Source: Muribaculaceae bacterium (lineage in GTDB: Bacteria; Bacteroidota; Bacteroidia; Bacteroidales; Muribaculaceae). From it: a stretch of 45,256 nucleotides of DNA. The notes beneath the pieces were generated by a model. It made no database searches. It saw only the letters and a list, made by a program, of their open reading frames with translations, and had not been told where the DNA came from. This document shows positions 8,640 through 18,117 of this stretch, in pieces (position 1 is the first letter of the stretch; each line of letters begins with the position of its first letter). Where the stretch lies: assembly GCA_017559355.1 (NCBI GenBank), contig JAFYSL010000022.1, positions 1-45,256 on the forward strand, written 5' to 3'. Both the position numbers and the translations under genes were made by a program.

Positions 8640-10202
8640 ATGAAAAAGATATTATTTGCAGCTTTAATAAGTGCTATGCCATCTGTAATGTTGGCTCAAA
8701 GTGCAATAGATGCGTATCAATTATCTCAAGGAGATCTTAAAGGAACAGCAAGATTTGTATCTATGGGTGGCGCATTTAGTGCGTTGGGTGGCGATTTGTC
8801 AACATTGACTCAAAACCCAGCTGGTATAGGGGTATATCGTAGTAGCGAAATTGGCGTAACTCTAGATCTTAATATTCAATCAACGGCTACGACTGCATTT
8901 GGAAATACTCTAAAGTCAGATCAAACAAAGGTGTATTGTCCAAATTTTGGTTATATAGGGAGTGTAAGGTTAAATAATGATGTGATGCCAATGTTTAACT
9001 ATGGGGTGTCATATGGTCGAGTGGTTTCATTTGATAGATTGTATCGAGGTAAGATTTCAAATCTATCAACTTCGGTATCTAATTTTATTGCCGATTTTTC
9101 AAATGGATACTCTCCAGCTGATTTAGGTATGACAAATTCTTATAACCCATATTGGGATTCTAATGCTGATTGGTTGAGTATTCTTGCCTATAATTCATAT
9201 ATGATAAACCCAATTGGAAATTCAAGCGACTATAATGGTCTATACCAAAAAGGAACAACTGGGAATTCTGAATTTAATGTTCGTGAACGAGGTTATGTTG
9301 ATGAATTTTTACTTAATTTTGGTGGGAATTTTGTAGATATGGTGTATTGGGGTATTGGTTTAGGTATTACTGATATCGATTATGTAAACCAAACATTCTA
9401 TGATGAAGAACTACAAAACGCAAGAATTTCATCATATGATGGTGCGTCAACAATGAACGGAGATGCATATATTACTCTCGACAACTTTAAGCATGTGAGT
9501 GGTACTGGTTATAATTTCAAAGCAGGTTTGATTGTTAAGCCTATTAATGAATTCCGTTTAGGTTTGGCTGTTCACACTCCTACATATTATGACCTTCGTC
9601 ATGATTATGATGCGGTATCTACTTTTAGTTATTCATCGGGTGTAGAGGGCGACGATTATACCGAAGTAGCTGTATTTGATTCAAAATTACGCACTCCATG
9701 GAAATTTATGGTGGGTGCAGCAGGCGTGCTTGGTGGTCGTGCTATTTTGAGTATTGATTATGAGTATGATGCGTATAATGAGATGGCACTAAAAGATAAT
9801 TATGGTTATTATTATGATGATGTAAATGATGATATAAACCACTATTATCAAGGACAAAATATCATTAGAGTAGGAGCAGAATATCGTGTAACTCCAAATT
9901 TTAGTTTACGAGCAGGTTATAATTGTCAATTGAGTAATGTAAAAAATGAAGTACAAAAGGGAGGTGAATATATTTACACTTCAGGTACAGATCCTTCATA
10001 TACATTTGATAACAAAACTCAATATGTAACAGGTGGTCTTGGATTCCGCACTGGTGGTTTCTATATTGATGCTGCATATGTGTATAAAAATCGCAAAAGT
10101 GAATTTCATGCGTTCACAGATTTTAATGGCTATGATGCACCTAAAGCATATGTAAAAGATAATAATAGCTCAGTTGTAATGAGTATTGGCTACAAATTCT
10201 GA
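8640..10202 (+). CDS. FadL/OmpP1-type outer-membrane barrel protein
   Basis: The protein has 520 residues when started at ATG 8640, which opens a clear signal peptide (MKKILFAALISAMPSVMLAQ). An in-frame ATG at 8613 would add nine residues that spoil the signal, so I reject it. After cleavage comes the hallmark SMGGAFSALGGDLSTLTQNP, the conserved N-terminal hatch-like motif of OmpP1/FadL/TodX transporters, then a long barrel ending in SIGYKF. FadL-family proteins import hydrophobic molecules; the cargo here is unknown. It appears to share a transcript with the low-complexity secreted protein upstream. A strong hairpin at 10226-10257 ends the unit. Confidence 0.85.
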   Translation: MKKILFAALISAMPSVMLAQSAIDAYQLSQGDLKGTARFVSMGGAFSALGGDLSTLTQNPAGIGVYRSSEIGVTLDLNIQSTATTAFGNTLKSDQTKVYCPNFGYIGSVRLNNDVMPMFNYGVSYGRVVSFDRLYRGKISNLSTSVSNFIADFSNGYSPADLGMTNSYNPYWDSNADWLSILAYNSYMINPIGNSSDYNGLYQKGTTGNSEFNVRERGYVDEFLLNFGGNFVDMVYWGIGLGITDIDYVNQTFYDEELQNARISSYDGASTMNGDAYITLDNFKHVSGTGYNFKAGLIVKPINEFRLGLAVHTPTYYDLRHDYDAVSTFSYSSGVEGDDYTEVAVFDSKLRTPWKFMVGAAGVLGGRAILSIDYEYDAYNEMALKDNYGYYYDDVNDDINHYYQGQNIIRVGAEYRVTPNFSLRAGYNCQLSNVKNEVQKGGEYIYTSGTDPSYTFDNKTQYVTGGLGFRTGGFYIDAAYVYKNRKSEFHAFTDFNGYDAPKAYVKDNNSSVVMSIGYKF

Positions 10203-10225
10203 TATTTTTTGTAACTTTATAGCGT

Positions 10226-10260
10226 AAAAGGATAGTGTGATTTTACACTATCCTTTTTAT
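10226..10260 (+). terminator. Terminator after the FadL-like gene
   Basis: A perfect 13-bp stem (10226-10238 with 10245-10257, loop GATTTT) is followed by TTAT. It sits 24 nt after the FadL-like stop. An ATG in frame with the next gene lies inside the 5' arm at 10237, which argues that the helicase starts later, at 10270. Confidence 0.85.
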
Positions 10261-10269
10261 TTAAATATT

Positions 10270-12273
10270 ATGAAGAAAGACATAGAGAATATAGACCTTG
10301 AAAACGAAGAGTTTCAAAATGCGTGGAAACTCATTCGTTACACACACAGTTCGGTATTTCTGACCGGAAAGGCAGGAACGGGTAAATCAACGTTCCTACG
10401 TTATATTTGTGCTAATACGAAGAAAAATTATGTAGTTCTTGCTCCTACAGGAATTGCCGCAGTAAATGTGGGAGGCCAAACAATGCACTCTTTTTTTCGT
10501 ATTCCCTTTAAACCTTTACTACCCGATGATCCCGATTTTGCTGTTAGTCGTTTGCGCCAACGATTAAAATATCCCAAACCACTATGTAAACTCATCAAAA
10601 AACTTGATTTAATAATTATCGATGAAATCTCTATGGTTCGCGCCGATATTATAGATTTCATGGATAAGGTGTTGAGAGTATATTCCAATAATATGCGCGA
10701 ACCATTTGGTGGTAAGCAGTTATTATTGGTAGGGGATATATTTCAATTGGAACCAGTAGTGACTGCTGATATGCGTGATGTGTTGCGTAAATATTATCCT
10801 AATTCATATTTTTTCAACGCGCTTGCTTTTCGTGAGTTCTCTTTAGTGCCTATTGAATTGCGTAAAATATATAGACAAAAAGATTCTAATTTTATCTCTT
10901 TACTTGATAGAGTAAGGGTAGGGCAACCAACTGCTAATGATATCGCAATATTGAATACACGTGTGGGAATTTCTTCTGAAAATAATAGCTCAAAGATGGT
11001 AATGCAATTAGCTACACGTAGAGATATCGTTGATTCCGTAAATGAGCAGCAACTAGACCAATTGCCTTCAAAAGAAATTATTTATGAAGGGATTATAAAG
11101 GGAGAATTTCCAGAGAAGTCGTTGCCAACATCGTTGGAATTAGTTATAAAAGTAGGTGCTCAGGTTGTATTCCTTAAAAATGATATTGATAAACGATGGG
11201 TCAATGGCACAATTGGTAAAGTGCATAAAGCAACAAAAAATCGCATTGAAATTGAATTAGAAAATGGAACTCATCACGAAGTAGAGCCTGAAATTTGGAG
11301 AAATATTGTATATGAATATGACGAGGAAACTCATAGGGTAATAGAGAAGGAAATTGGTTCATTTACTCAATATCCATTGAAGTTGGCATGGGCATTGACT
11401 ATTCACAAAAGTCAAGGTCTAACATTTAATAATGTCATAATCGACTTTGGTCAAGGAGCATTTAGTAGTGGACAATCGTATGTGGCATTAAGTAGATGCA
11501 CGAGCATTGATGGACTTGTTTTGAAGAGTAATCTAAATTATAGAGACGTATTTGTCAATCCTTCAATCTTACAATATAGTCAAGAATTTAATAATCCTCA
11601 ATTAATAAATTCAGCGATGCAATGGGCAAAGGCCGATGATGCTTATCAGCAAGCAGCTGAAGAGTTTGACAAAGGGAATTATCGTAAGGCTGTAGATGAA
11701 TTTATTGAAGCGATTAACTCTCGTAACGAATTATCTAGACCATCAGTTTCGCGATTAATAAGTAGGAAGTTGAGTGTAATATCTTCGCTAAAAAAAGAGG
11801 TAGAAGAGTGTCATAAAACAATCGAAGCTCACAAACAACGGTTTAGAGAGTTGGCACGAGAATATGTAATGATGGGTAATGATTGCTTACACGAAAGTAA
11901 TGATTATACACCAGCCATCGCTAATTTTAATAAGGCTATTTCATTATGTGCTGATTTTGTGCCAGCATGGTATGGTAAGGGTTTGGTGCTCATGGAAAAC
12001 TTTGAACATGACGAAGCAATAAGTGCCTTTAAGAAGGTCGTTGAACTTGATGAATTAAATTTTAACGCTCCATTCCAACTAGGTAACATTTATATGGGAC
12101 AAGGGGATTTTTATGAGGCACTGAATTGGTATTTAGTAGCGCTATCAAATGGCGAAAAAGAACCATCTATTCACATGCGATTATCTGATTTGTATGAAAA
12201 AATTGGTGACGACGAGCAAGCTGATATGCATTCTAAATTGGCTAAAAAATATCGAAATAGTCGTAAAAAATAA
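10270..12273 (+). CDS. Pif1/RecD2-like superfamily 1 helicase with C-terminal TPR repeats
   Basis: Starting at ATG 10270 gives 667 residues. The N-terminal helicase core has Walker A GKAGTGKST (about 33-41), motif LAPTGIAAVNVGG, Walker B LIIIDEISMV and motif III-like GDIFQLEPV. A C-terminal UvrD_C_2/RecD-type segment has TIHKSQGLTF and YVALSRCTSIDGL. This arrangement fits 5'-3' SF1B helicases of the Pif1/RecD2 kind. From about residue 455 the protein changes to helical repeats: YQQAAEEFDKGNYRKAVDEF, later copies near DYTPAIANFNKAISLC and HDEAISAFKKVVEL, and a final GDFYEALNWY copy. These are TPRs, suggesting a protein partner. A start at 10237 would lie in the terminator stem. It converges on purT across a shared hairpin. 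Confidence 0.88.
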   Translation: MKKDIENIDLENEEFQNAWKLIRYTHSSVFLTGKAGTGKSTFLRYICANTKKNYVVLAPTGIAAVNVGGQTMHSFFRIPFKPLLPDDPDFAVSRLRQRLKYPKPLCKLIKKLDLIIIDEISMVRADIIDFMDKVLRVYSNNMREPFGGKQLLLVGDIFQLEPVVTADMRDVLRKYYPNSYFFNALAFREFSLVPIELRKIYRQKDSNFISLLDRVRVGQPTANDIAILNTRVGISSENNSSKMVMQLATRRDIVDSVNEQQLDQLPSKEIIYEGIIKGEFPEKSLPTSLELVIKVGAQVVFLKNDIDKRWVNGTIGKVHKATKNRIEIELENGTHHEVEPEIWRNIVYEYDEETHRVIEKEIGSFTQYPLKLAWALTIHKSQGLTFNNVIIDFGQGAFSSGQSYVALSRCTSIDGLVLKSNLNYRDVFVNPSILQYSQEFNNPQLINSAMQWAKADDAYQQAAEEFDKGNYRKAVDEFIEAINSRNELSRPSVSRLISRKLSVISSLKKEVEECHKTIEAHKQRFRELAREYVMMGNDCLHESNDYTPAIANFNKAISLCADFVPAWYGKGLVLMENFEHDEAISAFKKVVELDELNFNAPFQLGNIYMGQGDFYEALNWYLVALSNGEKEPSIHMRLSDLYEKIGDDEQADMHSKLAKKYRNSRKK

Positions 12274-12284
12274 CATAAAATAAA

Positions 12285-12314
12285 CAACGGGAACCCAATA
12301 AAAGGTTCCCGTTG
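12285..12314. terminator. Bidirectional terminator between the helicase and purT
   Basis: The 11-bp perfect stem 12285-12295 with 12304-12314, loop 8 nt, lies between convergent genes. Flanking A/T-rich tracts suit termination from either side. Confidence 0.75.
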
Positions 12315-12335
12315 CTATTATAATTAAGAATCTAT

Positions 12336-13526
12336 TTATCGAGGAAGAACGTTTACTTTAAGTTTGTTGTAAGCACGTTCAGCCTTTTCGCGAGCAGCTT
12401 CAACCGTTTCATCAGTGGCAAGGATTACAGCCATACGACGATGACCTTTCACCTCAGGTTTACCAAAGATACGCATTTGAACACCTTCTTCTGCCAATAC
12501 TTCTTCAAGATTGTCCATTTCAATTTTATCGGTATCGCCTTCTACTACTACAGCACGAGATGCTGAAGGACCATAGAAGCGAATTGCAGGAACGGGGAGT
12601 CCGAGCAATGCACGAGCATGTAGCGCAAATTCGCTCATATCTTGAGAAATCATTGTAACCATGCCTGTGTCATGAGGTCGTGGAGATACTTCGCTGAAAA
12701 TAACCTCATCACCTTTAACGAATAATTCTACACCAAAGATGCCATATCCACCGAGAGCATCAGTGACTTTTTTAGCAATCTCTTGAGCCGAAGCAAGGGC
12801 ATTGTCGGTCATAGGTTGTGGTTGCCAAGAATAGCGATAGTCACCATCGATTTGAATGTGACCAACAGGAGCACAATAAGTAGTACCTGAACAGCTGCGA
12901 ACTGTAAGAAGGGTGATTTCGTAGTCAAATTTTACAAAACCTTCAACGATAACGCGACCAGCACCAGCACGACCACCTTCTTGCGCTATTTTCCAAGAAT
13001 TTTTAATATCATCAGTTGATTTGATTACACTTTGACCATGACCTGAAGAACTCATGATAGGTTTAACGACACAAGGAATTCCTATCTCTTCAACTGCTTT
13101 TTTGAACTCTTCATAATCTGATGCAAAACGATAAGGAGAAGTTGTAACGCCAAGTTCCTCTGCTGCAAGACGACGAATACCTTCGCGATTCATAGTCAAC
13201 CATGCTGCGTTGGCAGTAGGTGTAACATTGTAACCTTCTGCTTCAAGTTCTTTGAGTACTGGAGTAGCGATAGCTTCAACCTCGGGAATAATATGATCGG
13301 GTTTTTCCAATTCAATTATTTCACGAAGTTTTGCTCCGTCAAGCATATTGAATACATGACAACGATGTGCAATTTGCATAGCAGGAGCATTTGCATATTT
13401 GTCACATGCAACTACTTCAACACCATAGCGTTGTAGTTCGATGGCAACTTCTTTGCCTAATTCACCACTACCCAAAAGTAGAGCTTTGCAACCTACTGGG
13501 GTCATTACAGATCCTATTTTAGCCAT
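12336..13526 (-). CDS. purT: Formate-dependent phosphoribosylglycinamide formyltransferase (PurT)
   Basis: This 396-residue ATP-grasp enzyme uses formate and ATP to formylate GAR in step three of purine synthesis, replacing the folate-dependent PurN. Visible features are the N-terminal dinucleotide-like loop [14 protein letters not shown] (about 15-28), the ATP-grasp segment [16 protein letters not shown], and the metal-binding end [15 protein letters not shown]. The length is normal for the family (E. coli PurT is 392). It lies 32 nt after rlmB on the same strand and is the last gene of the dnaN-to-purT cluster. No separate promoter is clear. Confidence 0.96.
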   Translation of the reverse strand: MAKIGSVMTPVGCKALLLGSGELGKEVAIELQRYGVEVVACDKYANAPAMQIAHRCHVFNMLDGAKLREIIELEKPDHIIPEVEAIATPVLKELEAEGYNVTPTANAAWLTMNREGIRRLAAEELGVTTSPYRFASDYEEFKKAVEEIGIPCVVKPIMSSSGHGQSVIKSTDDIKNSWKIAQEGGRAGAGRVIVEGFVKFDYEITLLTVRSCSGTTYCAPVGHIQIDGDYRYSWQPQPMTDNALASAQEIAKKVTDALGGYGIFGVELFVKGDEVIFSEVSPRPHDTGMVTMISQDMSEFALHARALLGLPVPAIRFYGPSASRAVVVEGDTDKIEMDNLEEVLAEEGVQMRIFGKPEVKGHRRMAVILATDETVEAAREKAERAYNKLKVNVLPR

Positions 13527-13558
13527 AATAAAAATGTGTATTTATGTTATTTGATTAG

Positions 13559-14314
13559 TTATTTTACATTCATGTCAGCAGCCAATCGTTGGCGCACTAC
13601 TTCATACATCATTACACCAGCGGCAACAGATACGTTAAGTGAACCGATATTGCCAAATTGTGGAATTGAAACCATGGTATCGCATAAACGTAACACTTCG
13701 GGAGAAATACCAGTATCTTCAGCCCCCATAACAATCGCAACCGGTCCAGTATAATCGGCTTGTGTGTATGATATTTTAGCTTTTTCTGATGCTGCAACGA
13801 TTTGATATCCGTTGTCTTTTAGGAATTTAACTGCTGAATATACGTTCTTTTCACGACATACTGGAAGATAATGCAATGCTCCTGCCGAGGTTTTTACTGC
13901 GTCGGCATTGACAGTTACGCTGCCTTTTTCAGGAATAACAATTGCATTTGCTCCCACACATTCACAAGTTCGAGATATTGCACCAAAGTTGCGAACATCG
14001 GTAATGCCATCAAGTACGACAACAAAAGGAAGCATTCCTTCTTCATAAATTTGAGGTACAAGATTTTCAAGAGAGTGATATGTTACAGCTGATAAGATAG
14101 CAACTACACCTTGGTGATTTTTACGAGTGATTTTGTTTATGCGCTCAATGGGCACTCGTTGTGTTACTATTTTATATTCGTAAATTAAGTCAAATAATTC
14201 ACCCACAAGTTCACCTTGTAAATCTTTTTTAATGAAAACTTTATCAATATTTTTTCCTGCTTCAATGGCTTCCATCACGGCACGGATACCAAAAATATAT
14301 TCGTTACGTTCCAT
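13559..14314 (-). CDS. rlmB: 23S rRNA 2'-O-methyltransferase, TrmH/SpoU family (RlmB-like)
   Basis: The 251-residue protein has an N-terminal substrate-binding domain (about 1-75) and a C-terminal SPOUT knot. The three SPOUT motifs are present: DGITDVRNFGAISRTCECVG (about 105-124), VMGAEDTGISPEVL, and IPQFGNIGSLNVSVAAGV. RlmB methylates G2251 in the 23S rRNA P-loop. Its length fits RlmB, but TrmH-family paralogues are hard to tell apart by eye, so the exact target is an inference. It starts 10 nt after the recN stop and is probably translated from the same operon. Confidence 0.88.
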   Translation of the reverse strand: MERNEYIFGIRAVMEAIEAGKNIDKVFIKKDLQGELVGELFDLIYEYKIVTQRVPIERINKITRKNHQGVVAILSAVTYHSLENLVPQIYEEGMLPFVVVLDGITDVRNFGAISRTCECVGANAIVIPEKGSVTVNADAVKTSAGALHYLPVCREKNVYSAVKFLKDNGYQIVAASEKAKISYTQADYTGPVAIVMGAEDTGISPEVLRLCDTMVSIPQFGNIGSLNVSVAAGVMMYEVVRQRLAADMNVK

Positions 14315-14324
14315 ATCTGTAAGT

Positions 14325-15992
14325 TTATTTATTTAAGTTTAATAATGAACGAGCGTTAGCAATTGCAGCTTCTTCAACGGTTGAACCACTTAGCATAATT
14401 GCAATTTCATTGATACGTTCATCTATTGTGAGTTGTTTAATTTGAGTTTGAGTAGTCGTATCATCATCTTCCTTATATACTTTGTATTGCCAATCACCTT
14501 TAGCCGCTACTTGAGGAAGGTGTGTGATAGCTATTACTTGAATGTTTTCTGAGATATTGTGCATCATCTCGCCCATACGACTTGCAACGTCGCCCGAAAC
14601 ACCAGTATCTACCTCGTCAAAAATAATTGATGGCAACTGCATCTTATCGGCGATAATTGATTTTATAGAAAGCATTAATCGAGAAATTTCTCCTCCTGAT
14701 GCTTTGCCTCCAATTGGCATTAATTGTTGATTTTTATTGAATGCAAACAAAAATTCAATATTATCAATGCCATTGGGTTGTAAAGAAGTTGTATTAGTAA
14801 CACTTACCTCACATTGGAGATTTTTCATGCCGAGGGGCAGTGCTCGTTCTGTTAGTGTTTTTGCAAAAATCTCAGCTTCTTTTTTTCGAGTAATTGAAAT
14901 CTCTTTAGCAATCTCAAGAGCATATCGTTGTGCTTGTTTTGCCTCAGATTCGAGTTGCTTTAATACCTCTTCGCTATTCTCAATTGCATTGAGTTTTTCT
15001 TTAATTTCTTCGCGAATAGAGATGAGTTCTTCAACGCTATTAACATTGTGTCGATGTTGAAGAGAGTATATTTCGCTTAATCGTTGCTCAATTGCATCTA
15101 AATCATTCGGATCGGCATTGAGATTATTGTTGTATTCTGAGAGTGTTTCGGTAATGTCTTGAATTTCAATGCGTGAAGTCTCTAGTCGAGAGGCTAATTC
15201 TTCAATATTAGGTAATATATTTGACAAGTGAGAGCAACTTTCAGAAGCTTCTTTTATGAGTGACAATGCATTGATATTGTCAAGAGTTAGTGCTGCTAAG
15301 GCCGATTCTAATCGCATCTTGATGTCGGTCATATTAGCAAGCATGTCGCGTTCTTTTTCAAGATCCGATTGTTCTCCTGCCACGAGATTCATTCTTTCTA
15401 GATGTTGCAATTGAAATCTCATAAACTCCTCCTCTGAATTATTTTGCTCAATGAGGTTGCGTGTCGTTTTGAGTTTTCTTACAGCATTACGAAATGCGGA
15501 ATATCGTGATGAATATTCTCTGAGATGTTCCTCGTTTTTAGCAAGATTATCAATTACATTTAATTGATAATCAACTGATGAAAGTAGCTGATTTTGGTGT
15601 TGAGAATGGATGTCAACAAGTTGTTGAGCGACAAATTGAAGCTGTGTTAATGATACGGGAGTGTCGTTAACAAATGCACGAGAACGCCCATTTGGAGCAA
15701 TTTCTCTGCGCAAAATACACTGCTCATTATCCCAATCTATCTCATTTTCAAAACAATATTGTTTGAGTGTTTCATAACCTCTTGCTGAAAATATAGCTTC
15801 AATTACCGATTTTTTTTGATTGTCTCTTACAACTTTTGTATCAGCTCGTTCTCCAAGGATTAAAGACAATGCTCCAAGTATGATAGATTTACCTGCACCA
15901 GTTTCACCAGTAATGATATTTAATCCGGCATGAAAATCAATGTCGATTTTATCAATAAGTGCGTAGTTGGAGATATGCAGTGATTCAATCAT
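14325..15992 (-). CDS. recN: DNA repair protein RecN
   Basis: This 555-residue SMC-like ATPase acts in double-strand break repair. The N-terminal Walker A is GETGAGKSIIL (about 29-39). Long coiled-coil arms span roughly residues 150-370. The C-terminal part has the ABC signature ASGGEISRLMLSIK, Walker B SIIFDEVDTGVSG and an ITHLPQVAAKGD H-loop. It sits 14 nt after the DUF4835 gene and 10 nt before rlmB in the dnaN cluster. The recN-rlmB neighbourhood recurs in Bacteroidales as far as I recall. Nothing is missing. Confidence 0.96.
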   Translation of the reverse strand: MIESLHISNYALIDKIDIDFHAGLNIITGETGAGKSIILGALSLILGERADTKVVRDNQKKSVIEAIFSARGYETLKQYCFENEIDWDNEQCILRREIAPNGRSRAFVNDTPVSLTQLQFVAQQLVDIHSQHQNQLLSSVDYQLNVIDNLAKNEEHLREYSSRYSAFRNAVRKLKTTRNLIEQNNSEEEFMRFQLQHLERMNLVAGEQSDLEKERDMLANMTDIKMRLESALAALTLDNINALSLIKEASESCSHLSNILPNIEELASRLETSRIEIQDITETLSEYNNNLNADPNDLDAIEQRLSEIYSLQHRHNVNSVEELISIREEIKEKLNAIENSEEVLKQLESEAKQAQRYALEIAKEISITRKKEAEIFAKTLTERALPLGMKNLQCEVSVTNTTSLQPNGIDNIEFLFAFNKNQQLMPIGGKASGGEISRLMLSIKSIIADKMQLPSIIFDEVDTGVSGDVASRMGEMMHNISENIQVIAITHLPQVAAKGDWQYKVYKEDDDTTTQTQIKQLTIDERINEIAIMLSGSTVEEAAIANARSLLNLNK

Positions 15993-16006
15993 ATAAGGGA
16001 GTAAAA

Positions 16007-16924
16007 TTATTTGTTTGTGCCAGCTTTAATTTTGTTTAAACGGTCATTTTCAGTAGGGTAGAGCGATGACAAAATTTCGTAGGCATTGTCGCGCTCGGTT
16101 TGTGATGATTTGGTATATAGGTTTACCAATTCATCAAGTTTGGCATCTTTGAACATTGATAATCCCACCGACATAGGTGCTACATCATATATTTTCTTGA
16201 GATAATCGAGTGTTGAACTGATTTTTGTACGACCTTTGTCTGGACTAAGGACCATTTCGTCAAGACCTAATCGATGGTACTCATATATGAGTGTTCTAAT
16301 GATTGAGGTGTTAGGTTCGGTATAAGCCGAAAGCACTGCCGACCTATTCTTTGTATCTTCAAATGCTTTCCATCCACTTTCACCTGATGATTGTGCCATC
16401 TGAACTACATTTTGTGCTCGCTCATAAAATGCTTCACCACCTTTTGGGGAGAATGAATCAAAATCAATCGCCAAAATTAAATAGGCATAGAAATTGAGAA
16501 TGGCAGTGAGGTTACTTTCCATATTGTTCTCTGAAAAAATCAAAGGCTCATTCTCTTGATATGAAAATTCAACTTTAGTGTCTTTGAAGTTAATAAGAGT
16601 TGTCGTATATGAACTATTGTATACTGGACGTGAAGATTGTATTTGAAGGTCGCCAATCATAGTATTGTCATTATATTCTTTTATAGTAAAGAATAGACGA
16701 CAATTAATTTTCTCATTTACACTAAATTGTGCGTTGGAAAACTTGTTGGTGTTCATATATTCGTTAATGGCATCTTTGAGGGTAGAAAATACTTGCTTGT
16801 TAGTTGCTTGAACTTGGTCGGCATTAATCTCTACCTCGCAGTTTAACTCTTGTCCATTCACTTTATTGGGGAATAGACATGAGATAAATCCAATAACAAA
16901 TATGAGAATTTTACAAAACTTCAT
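16007..16924 (-). CDS. DUF4835 family protein (PorD-like)
   Basis: The 305-residue protein has a signal peptide (about 1-24, cleaved near VNGQ-E) and a mature domain that starts ELNCEVEINADQVQ, contains DAINEYMNTNKF, and ends in a helical part. This matches DUF4835, a Bacteroidota family that includes PorD, associated with the type IX secretion system and gliding. No other type IX genes are in the window, so a secretion role is not shown here. It starts 2 nt after coaBC and precedes recN by 14 nt, suggesting it is translated as part of that operon. The family call is fairly firm; the function is inferred. Confidence 0.82.
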   Translation of the reverse strand: MKFCKILIFVIGFISCLFPNKVNGQELNCEVEINADQVQATNKQVFSTLKDAINEYMNTNKFSNAQFSVNEKINCRLFFTIKEYNDNTMIGDLQIQSSRPVYNSSYTTTLINFKDTKVEFSYQENEPLIFSENNMESNLTAILNFYAYLILAIDFDSFSPKGGEAFYERAQNVVQMAQSSGESGWKAFEDTKNRSAVLSAYTEPNTSIIRTLIYEYHRLGLDEMVLSPDKGRTKISSTLDYLKKIYDVAPMSVGLSMFKDAKLDELVNLYTKSSQTERDNAYEILSSLYPTENDRLNKIKAGTNK

Positions 16925-16926
16925 TG

Positions 16927-18117
16927 TCAGATAATTGTGTCAATAATATCTTTTGCTACGGCTGATTTTGTCTTTAATCCAAATGGTATCTTTTCTCCAT
17001 TTTTGCCATAGATGGTAATTTTGTTGGTATCAGTGCCAAATCCAGCACCATCATCCTGCAATGAGTTAAGGATAATGTAGTCAAGATTTTTGCGTTTGAG
17101 CTTGTCCACAGCATTCGACTCCTCGTTATTAGTTTCTAACGCAAATCCAATGAGCTTTTGGCCATCTTTTTTAATTTGACCTAATGACGCAGCAATATCA
17201 GGATTTTTGATTAATTTTATTACAGGAATTCCATCTTTTTCTCGTTTGATTTTTGCGTCAACGTATTCAGCTGGAGCATAGTCGGCAATTGCAGCACACA
17301 TAATTCCCAAATTGCAATTGGGGAATGCTTTAAGGCATTGTTCATGCATTTCGCGAGCTGATTCAACCTTTATAACGTTGATGTTAGGAACTTTTGTGGT
17401 GATAGATACTGGTCCACTAACTAATGTCACGTTAGCGCCTCTTCGTGCTACTTCTTCAGCAATTGCATAACCCATTTTGCCCGATGAGTAATTCCCGATA
17501 AATCTAACGGGATCAATCTTCTCATAAGTAGGGCCTGCGGTTATTAGTACATTTTGCCCTTTTAAATCTTGTTGAGATGCAAAAAATCGAGATAAATATT
17601 TAACAATCTCTTCAGGTTCTTCCATACGACCTTTGCCGATGAGATGACTGGCAAGTTCCCCTTCGGCAGGTTCAATTATGTGGTTGCCATATGATTTTAG
17701 TAATTCAATATTTCTCTTTGTTGAAGGGTGTGCCATCATATCAAGGTCCATAGCAGGAGCAATAAATACTGGAGCTTTAGCTGATAGATAAGTTGTGATG
17801 AGCATATTATCTGCAACACCATTAGCCATTTTTGCAATAGAGGATGCTGTTGCAGGGGCGATAACCATAGCGTCAGCCCACAATCCTAAATCAACATGAC
17901 TATGCCATTCTCCACTATTTGCTGTGAAGAATTCACTGACTACAGGTTTTCCACTTAATGCCGATAATGTCACTGGAGTAATAAATTCTTTTCCTGAAGG
18001 AGTTATTACAACTTGTACTTCAGCTCCTGCTTTAACGAGTAGTCTTAAAAGTGACACTGATTTATAAGCAGCAATGCCACCCGAAATGCCTAATATGATG
18101 TGTTTGCCTTTCAGCAT
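16927..18117 (-). CDS. coaBC: Bifunctional phosphopantothenoylcysteine decarboxylase/synthetase (CoaBC)
   Basis: This 396-residue fusion carries out two steps of coenzyme A synthesis. The FMN-binding CoaC half (about 1-180) has GISGGIAAYK, the catalytic His in HSHVDLGLW (His74) and VIAPATASSIAKMANG. The CoaB half starts at about 186, with ITAGPTYEKIDPVRFIGNYSSG. Two canonical CoaC residues look different. The PAMN motif reads PAMD (Asp124), and the clamp cysteine of the usual ACG-xx-G-x-GRM-x-EP segment is replaced in ELASHLIGKGRMEEP (Ser157). In E. coli the equivalents are Asn125 and Cys158. I believe this is phylum-wide, not damage. The start overlaps the upstream exonuclease gene by 7 nt. 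Confidence 0.95.
   Translation of the reverse strand: MLKGKHIILGISGGIAAYKSVSLLRLLVKAGAEVQVVITPSGKEFITPVTLSALSGKPVVSEFFTANSGEWHSHVDLGLWADAMVIAPATASSIAKMANGVADNMLITTYLSAKAPVFIAPAMDLDMMAHPSTKRNIELLKSYGNHIIEPAEGELASHLIGKGRMEEPEEIVKYLSRFFASQQDLKGQNVLITAGPTYEKIDPVRFIGNYSSGKMGYAIAEEVARRGANVTLVSGPVSITTKVPNINVIKVESAREMHEQCLKAFPNCNLGIMCAAIADYAPAEYVDAKIKREKDGIPVIKLIKNPDIAASLGQIKKDGQKLIGFALETNNEESNAVDKLKRKNLDYIILNSLQDDGAGFGTDTNKITIYGKNGEKIPFGLKTKSAVAKDIIDTII

Noticed and set aside
10212..10257. TAACTTTA just before the 10226-10257 hairpin, which could make the hairpin an attenuator in a helicase leader
   Set aside because: The box has a mismatch at its last position and no -33 partner, and the hairpin has a normal place as terminator of the upstream gene.
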